DNA of 64,000 nt, taken from Rotaria macrura (taxonomy: Eukaryota > Rotifera > Eurotatoria > Philodinida > Philodinidae). The translations under genes were made by a program, and so were the position numbers. The notes beneath the pieces are model-generated. The model had not been told where the DNA came from. It made no database searches and worked only from the letters and a program-made list of their open reading frames with translations. Positions within the stretch are counted from its first letter, which is position 1. Each line of letters opens with the position of its first letter. Of this stretch, positions 1-12,955 are shown in pieces. The stretch is taken from NCBI GenBank assembly GCA_900239685.1, contig OENT01000573.1:1-64000 (forward strand), read 5' to 3'.

Positions 1-279
1 TCTTGCTAGGTAAAACAAATAAAACCATCCAATTGTTATTTTAATGTTTATTTTTTTTTGTCAGATTTCATTGCTCGTTTGCACGGGTTACATACTGCAG
101 CTGTGTTTGCCAACAGTCAATCAATAAAGAATTCATTACAACAAATGAAACACGATATCAACAAAAGAAGTTCATCAACTAAATTGTCAATCACTGCATC
201 AAAACAAATAACTTCGGCCACAACTGAAATATCATCAGCTCCACGTGCCGTTGAAGATGACGACGACGACGAATTTTAG
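1..279 (+). CDS. 3' end of an unidentified gene (two partial exons)
   Basis: The window opens inside a gene. Bases 1-9 are the end of one exon, followed by a 55 bp GT..AG intron (10-64), and the last exon runs from 65 to the TAG at 277-279. The joined frame reads LLDFIARLHGLHTAAVFANS and then continues through a lysine/serine-rich stretch to an acidic tail (DDDDDEF) at the C-terminus. The reading frame is open across the junction. I do not recognise the family. The helix-like start and acidic end would suit a small cytosolic adaptor or coiled-coil protein, but that is only an impression. An AATAAA lies 12 bases after the stop. Confidence 0.6.
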
Positions 280-290
280 AAGGAACGTTT

Positions 291-296
291 AATAAA
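291..296 (+). promoter_or_regulatory. Polyadenylation signal AATAAA
   Basis: AATAAA lies just after the stop codon at 279 of the gene entering from the left edge. A second AATAAA at 432-437 is an alternative site. Confidence 0.5.
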
Positions 297-489
297 CAGA
301 TAAATTAGTTTGAGGATTCGTTGATCGCATCGTTTTTCTCAATATAAAATTTTTTATTTTTGGGATATGAACTATGTGTTTTTTCTCCACATTTCTCATC
401 ATTTGTGCATTTTTTTGAAATTCATTGGAACAATAAAACAGTAACGAAATTATACAACTGTGTTAATTAAACAAGAGTTTTCACTTGCA

Positions 490-790
490 TTTCAAGAATC
501 ATCCAAGAATCCAAGAATCAAGCAAGAATCAAGCAAGAATCCAAGAATCAAGAATCATACAAGAATTCCTAGAGAATGAGAACCATGCAAGAATTTCAAG
601 AAAAAAAGAATCAGACAAGAAAGCAAGAATCTTTACTGGTGAGACTTTTCTTGTCTCTCCAGTCAAGATTGTATCTACACGAAGCTTGCCAGAAGGTCAA
701 GATCTGTTTTTTTCTGACAAGAATCTTGTATGGAAGGAATAGAAAAAGAATCTTGTCTGATAATCAAGAAAAACAAGAATCTGGAGAGAA
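490..790. repeat. Degenerate CAAGAATC-type tandem repeat
   Basis: The stretch is dominated by variants of CAAGAATC and CAAGAA, densest at 492-600. Open frames across it in two phases are a by-product of the repeat, not genes. It lies in the gap 300-2030, in which I see no gene; the rest of that gap is AT-rich with pyrimidine-rich runs near 1600-1990. Confidence 0.6.
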
Positions 791-2045
791 CGCAGTCAAG
801 ATCGTCGACTAGTGTGTTTCACAGAAAAACGATGAATATCAGAGTCAATAGTTGACATTAAAGATGCAAATCGAAAGGTACGAGTTTCGACACAATCAAT
901 ACCTTCTTTATGGGCGAAGAAATAAATTTCCGATACATCTGTCAAATGGAATCGAAATTATGTAATTAGAAAGAAAGCAGTTCTTCGGATCGCCACTACG
1001 TACTATTCATTCAAAACCAAATCATTTTCAACGAAAGTCATAATTGAGAATAGAAGAATTTTGGCTCTACTTCGAAATCGAGAAGAAAACAAGTTCAAAG
1101 AGGTATTTAAAAGTTGAAATGGATCGATTTTAATGAAAATAATCAAAAATCGTGATGAAATTAGGGTATTCCGTTGTCTGTATTGAATGCAATGGATAAT
1201 CAATAAGCACTATATCATCCATTCATTCTACATGTATATATACAGCAAACATATTTTCTATCACTGATAACTCATGGGAAAAAGTTGTTAGCGCAGCAGC
1301 TCCGTTGGGGCTACAACGTGGTACTCACTTATCTATAGCTTCATAATGTTAATAGAAAATACACAAAATGTAATATCAAGAAATCTCTTTACATCGTCTT
1401 CCTTTGACGGAAGCCCTATGTTTCGTTTTCATTGTTGCCATTTGCTCGTTAGTTTCCATTTGTCGTTATTCATTCTTCCTAATTTCACATTTTTATTATT
1501 AATTATAAGCATTGCAATAAACGGCGAATAACACTGTGACATATGATGATAATGTAATGGTGGTTACTATGTCTGTTATGGGTGGGGTGTGTGACGACCT
1601 TATTGTCACTGGTGTATCTTTATGCTTGTTGTGCGTGCATCAGCTGCTTCTCTTTCTAGTTTCTCTCCTTTTCCCTTTCTTGTTGTTTTGCGCCTACAAT
1701 TGTCAGTTGATATATTACAACAATTCTTTTTTTCGATTCTTCTCCTTTTTATTCTAAAATCAAAACTCTTGACTTATATCTACTTTCATTGAGATACATT
1801 TACATTCATTTTTCCCATATCTTCCGCTCGCCATTCGGGAGTTTCTGATATCTACTTCAACTATATCCCTCTCTCGTAGCTCTTGTCAGTTACTCTCTTA
1901 CCCATACAGATTCTTAATCTGATCTCTTTTCTATCCTTATCAAATACATTTTCGGATACTCATGCAAATTCAATTCTTTTATTTCACTCTCTACCACCAT
2001 CAATTATTGTGGCACCCAGCATTTTTAATAGTTGAGCCTCTGAAC

Positions 2046-3071
2046 CAGAGGTGTCCACAGTGGGGGTTACTCTGCCCTGTCCTGAAGCAGGACAGGGGGA
2101 AAAATTAATTTTGCGCTGCTCTGAAACAGGGCAGGGTAGATCAGGGAAAACTGCAGGACAGGGGAGTGTTACAGATTTACCGTGCGAAATAAAAACCCAG
2201 TCTTTGAATTTCTATTTAAAAAAATGCTTTGTTTAGTTTCTTAGAGTAAAAAATTAAAAAATAACGATTTTGCATGTATTAGTGTCATTAGCTCTTTCTA
2301 ATGTTATCATGTATTTTGTGATGGGTCTACTAGTGGAACAGGACAATTTATTAGTAAGACCAGCCGGAAAAAATTCACATAAAAAATAAATTATCTATCT
2401 CTTGTTGGTTTTTTTCTTGCTCATTGTGGTAATAGTATTTTCTGCCGTTATTTTTATATATTTTGTTCCACTGAAGTCAAGGGGGAAACAGCTGATTTAT
2501 TTGATTTTAAATCAATTTTATATCAAAAAAATCAAAAAAATCAAAAAAAAACAATGACTCTATTGAAATGATTAAATTTGGTATTCTTGTTGTTCGAAAT
2601 ATCATCCTAGAGAGGGGCACTTTACATCCGACTTTCTTGATTTCCGTGATTTTTCTGATTTTCCCGAGTTTTTTTTGATTTTTCTGATTTAAATCAAAAA
2701 GTCAAGAAATCATAAATCCGCGTTTTCCCCCTTGATTGAAGTTCTATAGTAAGCTTGTGAGTCTAAGTTATGGATATTGTATCATTCACTTTTCTTGTTT
2801 CACGCTCACGTATTGTGTTATATAGACTGGAAGTTACAATTACTGTATAATTAGCTTAATTTAAATTAAAAAAATGTTCTATAGCACAATGAGAAAAGTG
2901 CCTTTGTATTTTGAAATATATCGAAAATTAAAACATAGACAATGCGTCAATTCACAAGGGTACCCTGCCCTTGTCAGAGGACCGAACATGGAAGGGACAG
3001 GAGGCACCTTAAATTTATTCATTTTTTTACAACAGGGCAGGGTGCAAAAACTCACCCTGTGGACACCTCTG
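2046..3071. mobile_element. Non-autonomous hAT-like DNA transposon
   Basis: The ends are inverted copies of CAGAGGTGTCCACAG. The element is flanked by a perfect 8 bp duplication, CTCTGAAC, at 2038-2045 and 3072-3079. An 8 bp target duplication and a CAGRGGTGTCC-like end are hallmarks of the hAT superfamily (established knowledge). Copies of GGACAGGG and GGGCAGGG near both ends look like subterminal transposase-binding repeats. No transposase frame is present, so it would depend on an element elsewhere. A second small element is nested at 2478-2734. Confidence 0.8.
2478..2734. mobile_element. MITE with CAAGGGGGAAA ends, nested in the hAT-like element
   Basis: The ends are inverted CAAGGGGGAAA and TTTTCCCCCTTG. 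The flanks ACTGAAGT (2470-2477) and ATTGAAGT (2735-2742) form an 8 bp target duplication with one mismatch. The interior is made of repeated TTTGATTT/AAATCAAA words that can fold back. No coding capacity. A relative with the same end sequence lies at 14169-14300. Confidence 0.6.
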
Positions 3072-4973
3072 CTCTGAACTTACTCACGACGCGACAGGGG
3101 GGCATGTGTAACCAGAGACTACGTATGTAACCTTCTGACTCAAACACAGATTTACAGTAAAATAATTAAGTAGAAAATCGTAATTACGAGAGCGATTATT
3201 TTCCTATGCTATTCAAAAAATCCGATAATTTCGTTTGTAATAAAAGTGAATACATTCTTGTTTCACGCGACCAAAATGATTCTTTTTGTGTCATTCGGTT
3301 CGTGTCGGACAATTAAAAAAAAGGAAAATGCGCCTGCAATCGAAACACTCCTGTTCTAATAATATTTTTATACATGTAGATGTTTACAAAGTAGGCTTTT
3401 TCAACATAATAGAATTGTTGTTTGGAATATTTTCATGCTTTGAGAAATGGTCATGCATATTACTATTTGGTTAGTTACTCATCATCAACTAGGCGAAGAA
3501 ATCACAGAAATTTTAAAACAGAATACATTACGCCTGACTCTTTAAACAAGAATCCAATTCATGACCATGCTATAGAATCGAGAAAAAGAAAAAGAGCTTC
3601 TCATTAATGTACTATAATTTCTTGTAATACTCAAATTTTACTGTAAGTATTCAATAATACCACGGAAGTAATCAATTTAGCTATGAAATTTTTCTTAGCT
3701 ATCTATTTTTTTCAATGAAATAGTTACAAAATAACTAACCATGATAATTCAATATCAATCTCATATACATCATTCATACCGATGGAGGCATTTATTAATT
3801 ATAATACTGTACCGATCAGTGCAATATTCTGAATGTGTATCAGACAAGAATCCTTTTCGTGAGGCGTAAAATATTGAATTGAATGCATTGCAAATTAAAA
3901 CTATTACACAGCTGTACTGCTTGTGATTTATTAGTACAAAAGCAAGCACAGATCATGTCTTCCTCCTATTCAATGAAATATTATATTAGACAAAATCTGC
4001 AAGTTTTCTTTATTTGAAAGTTTCTATCAATCAATAGAACGATTAATAGCATCGGCTGATATTATTTTCCATTTGTAATTGTTTGAAGTTGAACTTTGGA
4101 TTCTGTACACTATTTTCAAATTCTTTAAAATATTCAAGTAAATAAAAACAGAAAATTATAGTGGACCAGTGATTAACGAAAAATTGAACAAGAACATATT
4201 CTTAATCATCTCTACTTGATAAAAATCCGTATATCTATACAAACATACATATTGACTAATATCTGAAGGTAATTTAAATAAAACTCTTGTTTAAAAATAA
4301 AAATTAATTTCACTATTGATTAGCATTTGAAACATATTTGGATATTGATTCAAGAAGTTTCATAGAGACGAAGAGAAGAAGTAAATAAAAATACAATGAA
4401 GAATGAATCTAAAGTTTGCTTCGACAATTTTAGATTGAAAAAAAACATGCTTAAAATTCTCTCTGTAATACTTGAAAATGAAACTAAAATGTTTGACGTA
4501 TTAGAAAATGTTAATGATGATTGAGCTCTTGAGAATAGATTCAATCCGAGTTTGCTTTCGTCATCTCTTAAAATTCTTTTGTTGCAATACTTGAAAATGA
4601 TAGAATCTTATAGATTTCTTCAAACGAAAAGTTCAACTTGATTGGCTCACAGACTACATTCAGGAAAGAGTATGACCCTCGATTCGATTGCATTAATTAT
4701 TAAAAGAAAACAATTCTGCAACTGCGATTATTTATCGATAGTGTTGCAAAAATAGACTCAAAAAAAGAAAAAAAATCAGCAGTTCTATTGCCGAGTCAAT
4801 AGGATTTCTTTACTATAAATAATACCGTATAAGAAGCCTCTCAGCTTTCAATAGAATTCAACGTTAATGCAATTTAACACTAATTTTTAAGAAACAACGC
4901 AATTAATTGACTTTTCATATATCATACCTAGTTCGTGGCAGATTTTTTAAATATTTAAAAAACCAGTATCACC

Positions 4974-7701
4974 ATGAACAGACCAAAAATCATTGAAATA
5001 AATGTAGTACCACGTCTCGAATTCGTTCCAAGACGATACTCTGTTGTTAAAAAAAAAGTAATAATATTTTTCATCAATAAAATCATGATTAATATGTTGC
5101 ATAGGTTACGCCATTCGAACACAAGTCACAGTTATCTACGACAACAGATCAAAATAGAATCATTCTTAATGATCGCCCATCAGTATCACCATCCAATATA
5201 CTATTGAATCCATCATCTACGGGTTCTCGAGATGACATAAGTGAAAAATTAAGAAGTGATAAATTATCAACAACATATGATTCTAAAGTTGCACCTCCCG
5301 TAAACAACGTCAGAAATGTTATATTTCAAAACCAACTCAGTTTGATACACCGTTTTAAAAATTGGTTTAAGTAAGTTATTCAATGTTCATCAATCGTATC
5401 TAAATAGTATGGCTGAATTATGCTGGACAATCATCTGTATTTTTTTCGATGCAATCCGATCCTTGAAAGTTCTGCATTAGTTATCTATGAATAGTGATTT
5501 ATAAGTAAGTCCCCATTTATAGATAAAAGGCATTTAAACCAATTTTGTGCTGTCTGTCTAGTTTTTTTTCTACGACTTCAATTTATTCGCTCCCTGTCTT
5601 GTTTTGAAAAATATCACTCAAACGAAAATTATATTGACCGACAGAGCTACTGTATTTTTCCAACAAATCTATCCATAGTCAGCCGCCTATTCTTGTTCAT
5701 AAATAGAAAACCAAAGGTATCTTTCCTTCGCTTCTTTCTCTGATATAATCTGACTGGTAAGCAGGCTACCTATGCATCAGAAAGATTGTAAACAGGAAGC
5801 AAAAAAAATCAATGATTCGTTGTCCGTTCAGTTGAAGTATTTAATTTATACCTCGACGTAAATATACTTGTATCTAACTATCCATGTGCGCTTGTACAGC
5901 ATGAAATCAAAGCAAACAACAAACACGTTTGCGTCTTTTCGTTGCGATCTATTATTCTAATTCGCAGTCAACAAAGCCACTTGTATATTTCGAAGAATAC
6001 ATTAGCTTTTGTCTCATTTAGTCTTTTAGGGTTCAAACAAAAGATTATTTTCGTATCGGCCTGTGTAGCCATCATAATTGCATTTCTCGTCGTCACTATT
6101 ATTCCTCCTGTCTATGTATATGTTATTCATCGATCTCCTTCTCAATGTAAGTCAAACTTTTGAAGTAGAAAGCAACAACTTTCTAACATTCAATTTAGCA
6201 TCATCAACGAATATCACTGTTTCGGCCTGTTCATCGAATACTTGTATTGGCCAAGAAACTTCCTATCGTACATCGATCATCACTGCTCTCTATCCTTTCG
6301 ATGGAAATACTAATGATCTAACTGGATATGCAACAGGAACTGCATACGGTACATCGATTCCTGGTTACACAACCCAAGGTTACATAAATCAGGCGATAAG
6401 TTTATCATCAGCTTCCCAACAATATGTTCAAATACCAAATATTAATTTTTATCAGAGAAGCTTTACGATACAAGCATGGCTATATACTGGAAATACTGTC
6501 CCAACGAGTATCTATGGTATATTCGGTCAATGTGATTCGAATTCAACCTGTTTATCGTTAAGCTTGCAAAATGGACGTTTTGTACTTTCATTTGATGCAA
6601 TGAACGCTAATGGACAATCATTGACTGGCTCACGGTTCATTGCCTCGAACAATTGGGTTCATATAACAGTAGTTTATGATGCAACTCTTTTTCAACAACA
6701 AATGTATGTTAACGGTCAAATCGATGCTGTATCATCTGGTGTTATTAGTTCTTATCAAGGCAAGTCAACAACTTCAACAACAACCATTGGAAGAAGTTCA
6801 ACGTATGCCAATGGTGTTTCGTATTGCAGTGGGTAAGGAAATACTCATCGCATTCAGAATGCAAATTCGTTAAACATAGAAAAATGATCAACGATATAGC
6901 ATTGAAGAGTATTATAGGAATGTTTTTCCGCTCGTTTTTCTTTATAGGCGGATAGATCAATTTACGATATCGGCCGGTGTTGCTCGAACTGCTTGTCAAA
7001 TTTACAGTGATGCATCGTTAATAGTATATTATCCATTAGATACAACCGATCAATACAATGACCATAATGTGAATCTCTGTAACGGTTTCGCATCTGGTAC
7101 GACAACAGTGACATATGGTGCTCTCAATCAAGCTATTTCCTTTGCGTCAAGTACAAGCTACTTCGAATCACAATGTTTTCCGCAGTTTCTTGGGACCGGC
7201 TATGCATTTACGGTTTCTCTTTGGATTAATCCGACAACTACAACACCTACTGGTACACTAGTACACATATCGAGTAGTTCAAACGGAAATTCATCGTGTT
7301 ATGATCTTCTTGCTTTCACTAGTACAGGATATCTTGTAATCCAATGGATGACCTGTTGCACAAGTGTGACTAATGCTGTAGGTCCTTTAATCTCTTCGAA
7401 TATATGGACACATGTAGCTGTTGTTTATAGTTCTTCCAATGGTGTACGTCTTTTTATTAACGGACAGTTCAGTACATCGTCGGTGTACACAGGTGGTAAC
7501 TTGAATTTACAAAACACAAACACTCCTCTCTATATCATATTAGGTAATATGAGTCCACTGACATCAGGAGCATCATCGATAAGTTGTATGGCTGGTTCTA
7601 CATCGATCTCATCGGGATCTTTTACAGGTTATATCGATGAATTTCGACTTTACAATCGAGAACTAAACAATCAAGAACTATGTGTACTGGCTAATCAATG
7701 A
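4974..7701 (+). CDS. Type II membrane protein with two LamG-like domains
   Basis: Model join(4974..5057,5105..5370,6022..6146,6199..6832,6948..7701), 620 residues, with all splice phases consistent. Residues ~1-120 are a hydrophilic, Ser/Thr-rich cytoplasmic tail. Residues ~125-147 form one membrane helix (IIFVSACVAIIIAFLVVTII) with no signal peptide, so the C-terminal part should be outside the cell. Two concanavalin/LamG-type jelly-roll domains follow (about 175-365 and 385-615), each with the LYPFDGN or VYYPLDT opening, a WVHITVVYD or WTHVAVVYS strand and a VNGQ or INGQ turn. The second domain ends in IDEFRLYNRELNNQEL. LamG domains bind glycans or proteins; the ligand is unknown. The 651 bp intron before the membrane exon is the least certain joint. 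Confidence 0.75.
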
Positions 7702-7797
7702 GTTTGACGTCGTATATTTATGTATTTGATTTACGAAGTGTTTGCACTATAGTGTGATATTTATATTTAATTATTTAAAACTAATATAGGATTCGGA

Positions 7798-7803
7798 AAT
7801 AAA
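7798..7803 (+). promoter_or_regulatory. Polyadenylation signal AATAAA of the LamG gene
   Basis: AATAAA lies about 97 bases after the stop at 7701. From here to 9580 I see only AT-rich non-coding sequence. Confidence 0.5.
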
Positions 7804-9581
7804 ATATAAAGCGTTGCCTGTTACCCGTTTGTTTTTTCAAATGAATCATTGACAAGGAAGAAGAGATCGAATTAAAAAACAAATTCATTGAGTAAAATGG
7901 TCGCTTTGGATATTCGTTTTTTCTTTGTACTAACTATAAAAGTCCTACGAATTCATCGTTAATTTTCTTCTCCTTACTTTTTGTCACCTCTCGTCATGAT
8001 CAAAATTCCGTAACAGTTCTTCTTGCAAGCATACATTTTACAAGGTAAATATTCTTACTGAATTGTTCTTTTAGAAATATTCCTGAGTGCTAATTGACAG
8101 TTTTTCAATACAATGTTCTTAGACTGTACATGTTTTAATAAATTGGAGTGTACTTCACCAACGACTTACGTCTTCCATAGGAGATGATTCATTTGGACTA
8201 ACTATGAATTAATAACAGATGACAATAAATATCTAATTGAATTTCATGTGTCTGCCATCTACATCTATAAATTAAACAAAAGTATTTCAGATGCCATTTG
8301 GAGATGTAATGAGTGAGACTTCAATTTCAGTCTTTTGGAAATCTAAAGATTTTTCAGAGTCACTTGTTTTATTTATTTGAAGTCATGATCGTCACCATAG
8401 TGTATTTTGAGAAGTCAGAAATCGATTGTTATAACTTTTGACTTGAATTATTGACATCGAATGAAGTTTTAAGTAAATTTAATTCATTTGAATGTGTCAG
8501 ATCTTATAAAAGTATTTATCATGGAAGATGAATTTAGTAAAAGAGTGATTTTTAAGTAATTCTTTGCAGGATAAGATGCATTGTTCTTGTGTATTTATAA
8601 AAAGTAAATCTGAATTTCAGTAATCTAACTGATCTATCTGTATGTAGAGTTTGAACTCACAATAAGAAAATGGAATTTTTTTCCTAATGTTATTGAAAGA
8701 ACTTTGAACTCTCACTATAGCAGAACTACGACAAAAAGTATAATATACTTGTTGCAGAAATTTAAGAGTACAAGCTCATCGAAAGATATTCATTCATCTC
8801 TGATTTGGCACCTATGTTCGATGAATTTGCTAGAAAAGTAGCTTTTCTATTTATGTAGAAGCTCCCGTAAGTGTTATCATTGTATAACATTGAGTATTCT
8901 TGAAAACGAAATCTATTTAAAAATAGAATTTAATCAAAATTTCCGTTTACATCGCTCGACTACTCTCGTGAGTACGAACCTAATCAAGCACGAGACTTTT
9001 TAATAATGCTACACGATTTCGATTATTATAAGTGCATTGATAAAGTTCTGTGTTTTGTTTAGTCATAAGTTGTCACAAAAAATATGGTGTTCGTGGAGTT
9101 TGATTCAATCGTCAAATCATCACCAATGATTTCAATGGAATTTATAGTTTACTAAGCATTTCAAAACATACGTCTTGTGTACATAATATTCCTTCTTTAT
9201 CTGACGTAAAAACCTGAGAATCGATCATAGACATCAATCTAGATGAATTAGATTAAAAATTTAATTACTTTTTTCATTTTTTCTTTTCATAGTTTGATGA
9301 CGAACTGAATTTATTTTTCAAAAGGATTATGAAAGAATGTTGACAATGCGTTTTGAAAAGAGTTACTTATCTGGAAGCATGCACATTCTATTTCAATGTA
9401 AGTTCTGACTATAACAGTAATCACAATTATCTTGAAGTTTTTCAACGTAATGAATTTATTTATTTATGCACAGTTATTTTATTTTTAATCTATATTAAAT
9501 TACTATAAGTTCAAAAGAATATCGTGATAAAATAAATGAATACAAAAACATCTGAATGAAATTCTATAGAAAAATCTACAC

Positions 9582-9827
9582 CTAAAATAAATCATCTGTA
9601 TCATTTTCAAAATCAAGTGTCATATAACGATGTGTAATTAATTTTCTTTTGGTGCCTTTTGTCAATGATCTATTTTCTTTGTTAAAAATAATTTCATTCG
9701 TTCGATCACGAAATACGTTTGGCGATGAAGTCATCAATGGTGTAAATGTTGTTGACACACGTTTAGAATTTGCCGGAGATGATGGTGATGGAGAACGAGA
9801 TCGTTTATCATCGTTGTTATTATTTGT
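9582..9827 (-). CDS. Last exon of an unidentified gene
   Basis: On the minus strand an acceptor (TTTTATTGTAG) is followed by 81 codons and a TAG at 9582-9584. The product is basic and serine/proline-rich (KRSRSPSPSSPANSKR), then RTNEIIFNKENRSL and a TKGTKRKL basic patch, and ends in an acidic tail (LDFENDTDDLF). This composition is typical of a disordered tail of a nuclear protein; the basic patch could be a localisation signal (inference). The upstream exons, expected above 9830, could not be placed, and I do not recognise the family. No gene could be supported between 9830 and 11490. Confidence 0.45.
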   Translation of the reverse strand, partial: TNNNNDDKRSRSPSPSSPANSKRVSTTFTPLMTSSPNVFRDRTNEIIFNKENRSLTKGTKRKLITHRYMTLDFENDTDDLF

Positions 9828-11490
9828 CTACAATAAAAATAATTTCATACATTCAAGATACACTATATAACCATAGGCCGTAGTTCGTATCTCATCCATT
9901 AGACAGTCTGATAACTAAATTTTATTTACATTATTTTCAATTCCATGAATAACTTTCACCTTTAATAAGCGGTATATTGGATTCTATTAGTCTAGAAAAT
10001 GATATCGTGTCTTCAATTATGTTCGAATCTTAAGGAGTAACGTAATGTGTCAACAGTAATAAAGTTTTCTTCTGAAATATTTTGTAAAAAAAAAGGCAGT
10101 TGTCTGCTACTAAAGAATTTCCTCTCTCAGTTGCATAACAGAATACCTTGTAAATAGATCAGAGAGCATTGAATTACAACAATTTCATAGTCAAACATCA
10201 ATGGACTAGATTTTGCTAATCTTAATCTTAAGGATATATTCCATCTTTAATGATATACAATCAGATAAATGATTCAATGGTTTAATTAGCAAAAAAATTT
10301 AATACGTTTGTAAAAACAATTTTGTATTAAATCTGTATTGAGCACCACAGAATATGACAATTAACCACCGATTTAATTACACATGAAATGAGGATCAAAT
10401 TAAAAAACAGTATAAATAAGGTAAACTCATTTAAAATCGATCGAACTGGCAGTATGTATGGTGACAAGTATCGCTTTGTAATAAGCTGAGCTCGAATCGG
10501 TTAATCTCATGGCTATTAATTTATGAAATCCAAAGGATTTATGTTTCACATATAAATCAATAGTAGTAAATTCGTAAGAATTTCTGTCAATCAACGCAAA
10601 ATGTCAAACAATGAATTTTAAGTTTTAAATCGCGTAAAAACTCTCGATGACGCTAATGCAATAGTATAGCAACGTCAAGTATTTAAGTATCGATCCACAA
10701 ATTTAACCGATTCTACTAAATATTCATATAGTTGTGGGCAATATCAAACATATCCATTATGCCGATTTGAAATACAAGTTTACGTTCCAGACAATATATT
10801 AAAAACCATTCTTCATAATATTAATAGTTATTGCTTCATTGTTGTATTTATTATCCATCTATTGTTTCTACTTTTTTTGTAAAGAGTATCATTTTATTGT
10901 ACTCATTTCACGTGTAATTAAATCGATGCTCAATTGTCATATTCTGTGATGCTCAAAACACTTCTTTGCCAAACATTTTTCTTGACACAATCAAAGAAAT
11001 TGCTGTCGAAATTTCGAAAGATGTCTTCTCTTTCGATCATCACTTTGATCACTTCAAATTTGATACTGTATGATTGATCCGGTATCTTTTTCAGATCAAC
11101 GATACCATTAATACTAATCGCTTTAATTGACAAAAACACATCAACGAGTGTGGATGCCGCAGTGTCGTTGATCGGAAGAAGTATCCTCGTCTGCTATCTT
11201 TTATTTTTCCTATGTCTATTCTTGCGGTCTATGTTCACAAACGATGCTTTGTATTATATTCTCTTTTGTGGGCACAGTCCTTATGATATAAACTATCTAC
11301 ATTCATACATCTCTCGACGAATTCTTCATAAAGATGATCTTCGTTTGGATTTCAATCAGAGTACGACAAATGCCAATGCTCTTCTTGAAAGACTTTCTCC
11401 ATTGGTGGAAACGAACTAATATTCTCTTGTTATTTTTCTTTCCTTTTCTCCATTTTAACCTTACTCATATGCTATCTTAAAATTATAATC

Positions 11491-12355
11491 ATATGGGCGT
11501 GCTTCGCCATAGGATACCCCGATCTTGTTTTTGCTTATATAGCCTTATTCAAATATGAAGAATAGGTAATTTTTTACCATTTATACTATACATGTGATGC
11601 TAAAAATCGATCGTTGTTTGAGCCGTATGTCTTATTGAAAACAGGGTTCACAAATACTTCTTTTTAAAGATGTTTTGTTAAAGTGCTTCGCAACTAATCT
11701 CTTAACTTATATCGGCTATTAGTAGCTATCGTTTTGTGGGGACATGTGAGGAAATGATATTCTTTTCTTTTCTCCTTTATTCTCTGAAAATTATCGTTTG
11801 CTTATTATATATTTTCTATATCATAACATTCTATTCAACCGACTGTATACTGTACCTTGGTCATAGTATTCGTGTTCGAACAAAAGAACTTTTTCTTTTG
11901 TGCATTCTGTCTTTTCTTGAACACGTTTTCAGTTAAATACAAAAACACGAATACTTTGCATTATGTCATCTCGTCAAGTAAAATGGGGTTGCTCTCAATG
12001 TCGATCAAGCATTATTGATCATCGAAAATATTGTATTAACTGTCACTCTATGTAATAAAAAATTAGCTAGTTTATTGCACAAATATTTGATAGTAAAGTT
12101 GTTCTGGTGTACTTTAAATTTAATTTTCTATGATATACGTTAAGATATTAGTTACGAAGCACTTTAACAGAACATCTATAAAACAAGTATTTGTGAACCC
12201 TGTTTTCAATTAAACATACAGCTCAAACAACGATCGATGTTTAGCATCACATGTATAGTATAAATGGTAAAAAGTTACCTATTCTTCATATTTGAATAAG
12301 GCTATATAAGCAAAAAGGAAGTCGGAGTATCCTATGGTGTGGAGCATGTCCATAT
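11491..12355. mobile_element. DNA element with ~220 bp terminal inverted repeats
   Basis: Bases 11491-11715 and the reverse complement of about 12137-12355 match closely over more than 200 bp, for example the shared TTGCTTATATAGCCTTATTC and GAAAACAGGGTTCACAAATA. The outer ends read ATATGG...CCATAGGATAC. No clear target duplication could be fixed at the edges. The central ~420 bp hold a short open frame (11963-12055). The long inverted arms suggest a DNA transposon or Foldback-like element. No transposase is visible. Confidence 0.7.
11963..12055 (+). CDS. Micro-ORF for a CxxC/CxxC zinc-ribbon-like peptide inside the long-TIR element
   Basis: ATG to TAA encodes 30 residues. The core is WGCSQCRSSIIDHRKYCINC, two CxxC knuckles separated by 13 residues, which is the spacing of a zinc ribbon. 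AATAAA overlaps the stop codon (12054-12059), so the message would end at once. A pyrimidine-rich acceptor-like site (cgttttcag) lies at ~11933, so this could instead be the last exon of a longer product. The reading frame sits midway between the two inverted arms, where a passenger gene of the element would lie. Function unknown; binding of zinc is inferred from the cysteines only. Confidence 0.4.
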   Translation: MSSRQVKWGCSQCRSSIIDHRKYCINCHSM

Positions 12356-12955
12356 CTATCATGCATTGGCACCAATTCGACATTTTAATTTTTCGAAATT
12401 TTGTTTTTCCAGATTTGGACACCATAGCGATCAAAGTATTATTCGAGCAATGTGCATTTCTTTTAAACTAGTCCGTTATTTATGTTAAACATTTTAGAGA
12501 CCAAAATTATCATTGTTAGAACGTTTACGTTAAGTTTTCTATTTACAATATCTCTCTTCAGACTGACACATTTCTGAAAATCACTTTTAATATTGACCGT
12601 TGAATACTTGTTACTAGAAAAGTCATGCTTGACTCTGCTCCTAGTTTAGTCAAAATATGAACTCAGAGCTTTTCACTAGTATCCATGAGAAACAGGAATA
12701 CTTGAAAGAACTTTTTCAGTTTAGTAGTATTTATCGAAAAATAAAACAATAAATTCATCAAACTAAACCTATGTACATCATTTCAATAAGTATTCTTTAG
12801 GAACTAATTATAGTCATATGATTTACATAATTTCTTATACATACTAATTTTTTAATTAATTTTAAACATGATTGAATTTGTTCTTCGATATGTTTTATAG
12901 AATTAGATATGATTGCAGGTAAATTTGGATACTAAAATTATACAAGGAATATATT

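Noticed and set aside
10930-11419. Protein-like open frames on both strands left of the long-TIR element
   Set aside because: Neither strand could be joined into a gene with proper splice sites, and no family was recognised. Left as unresolved.
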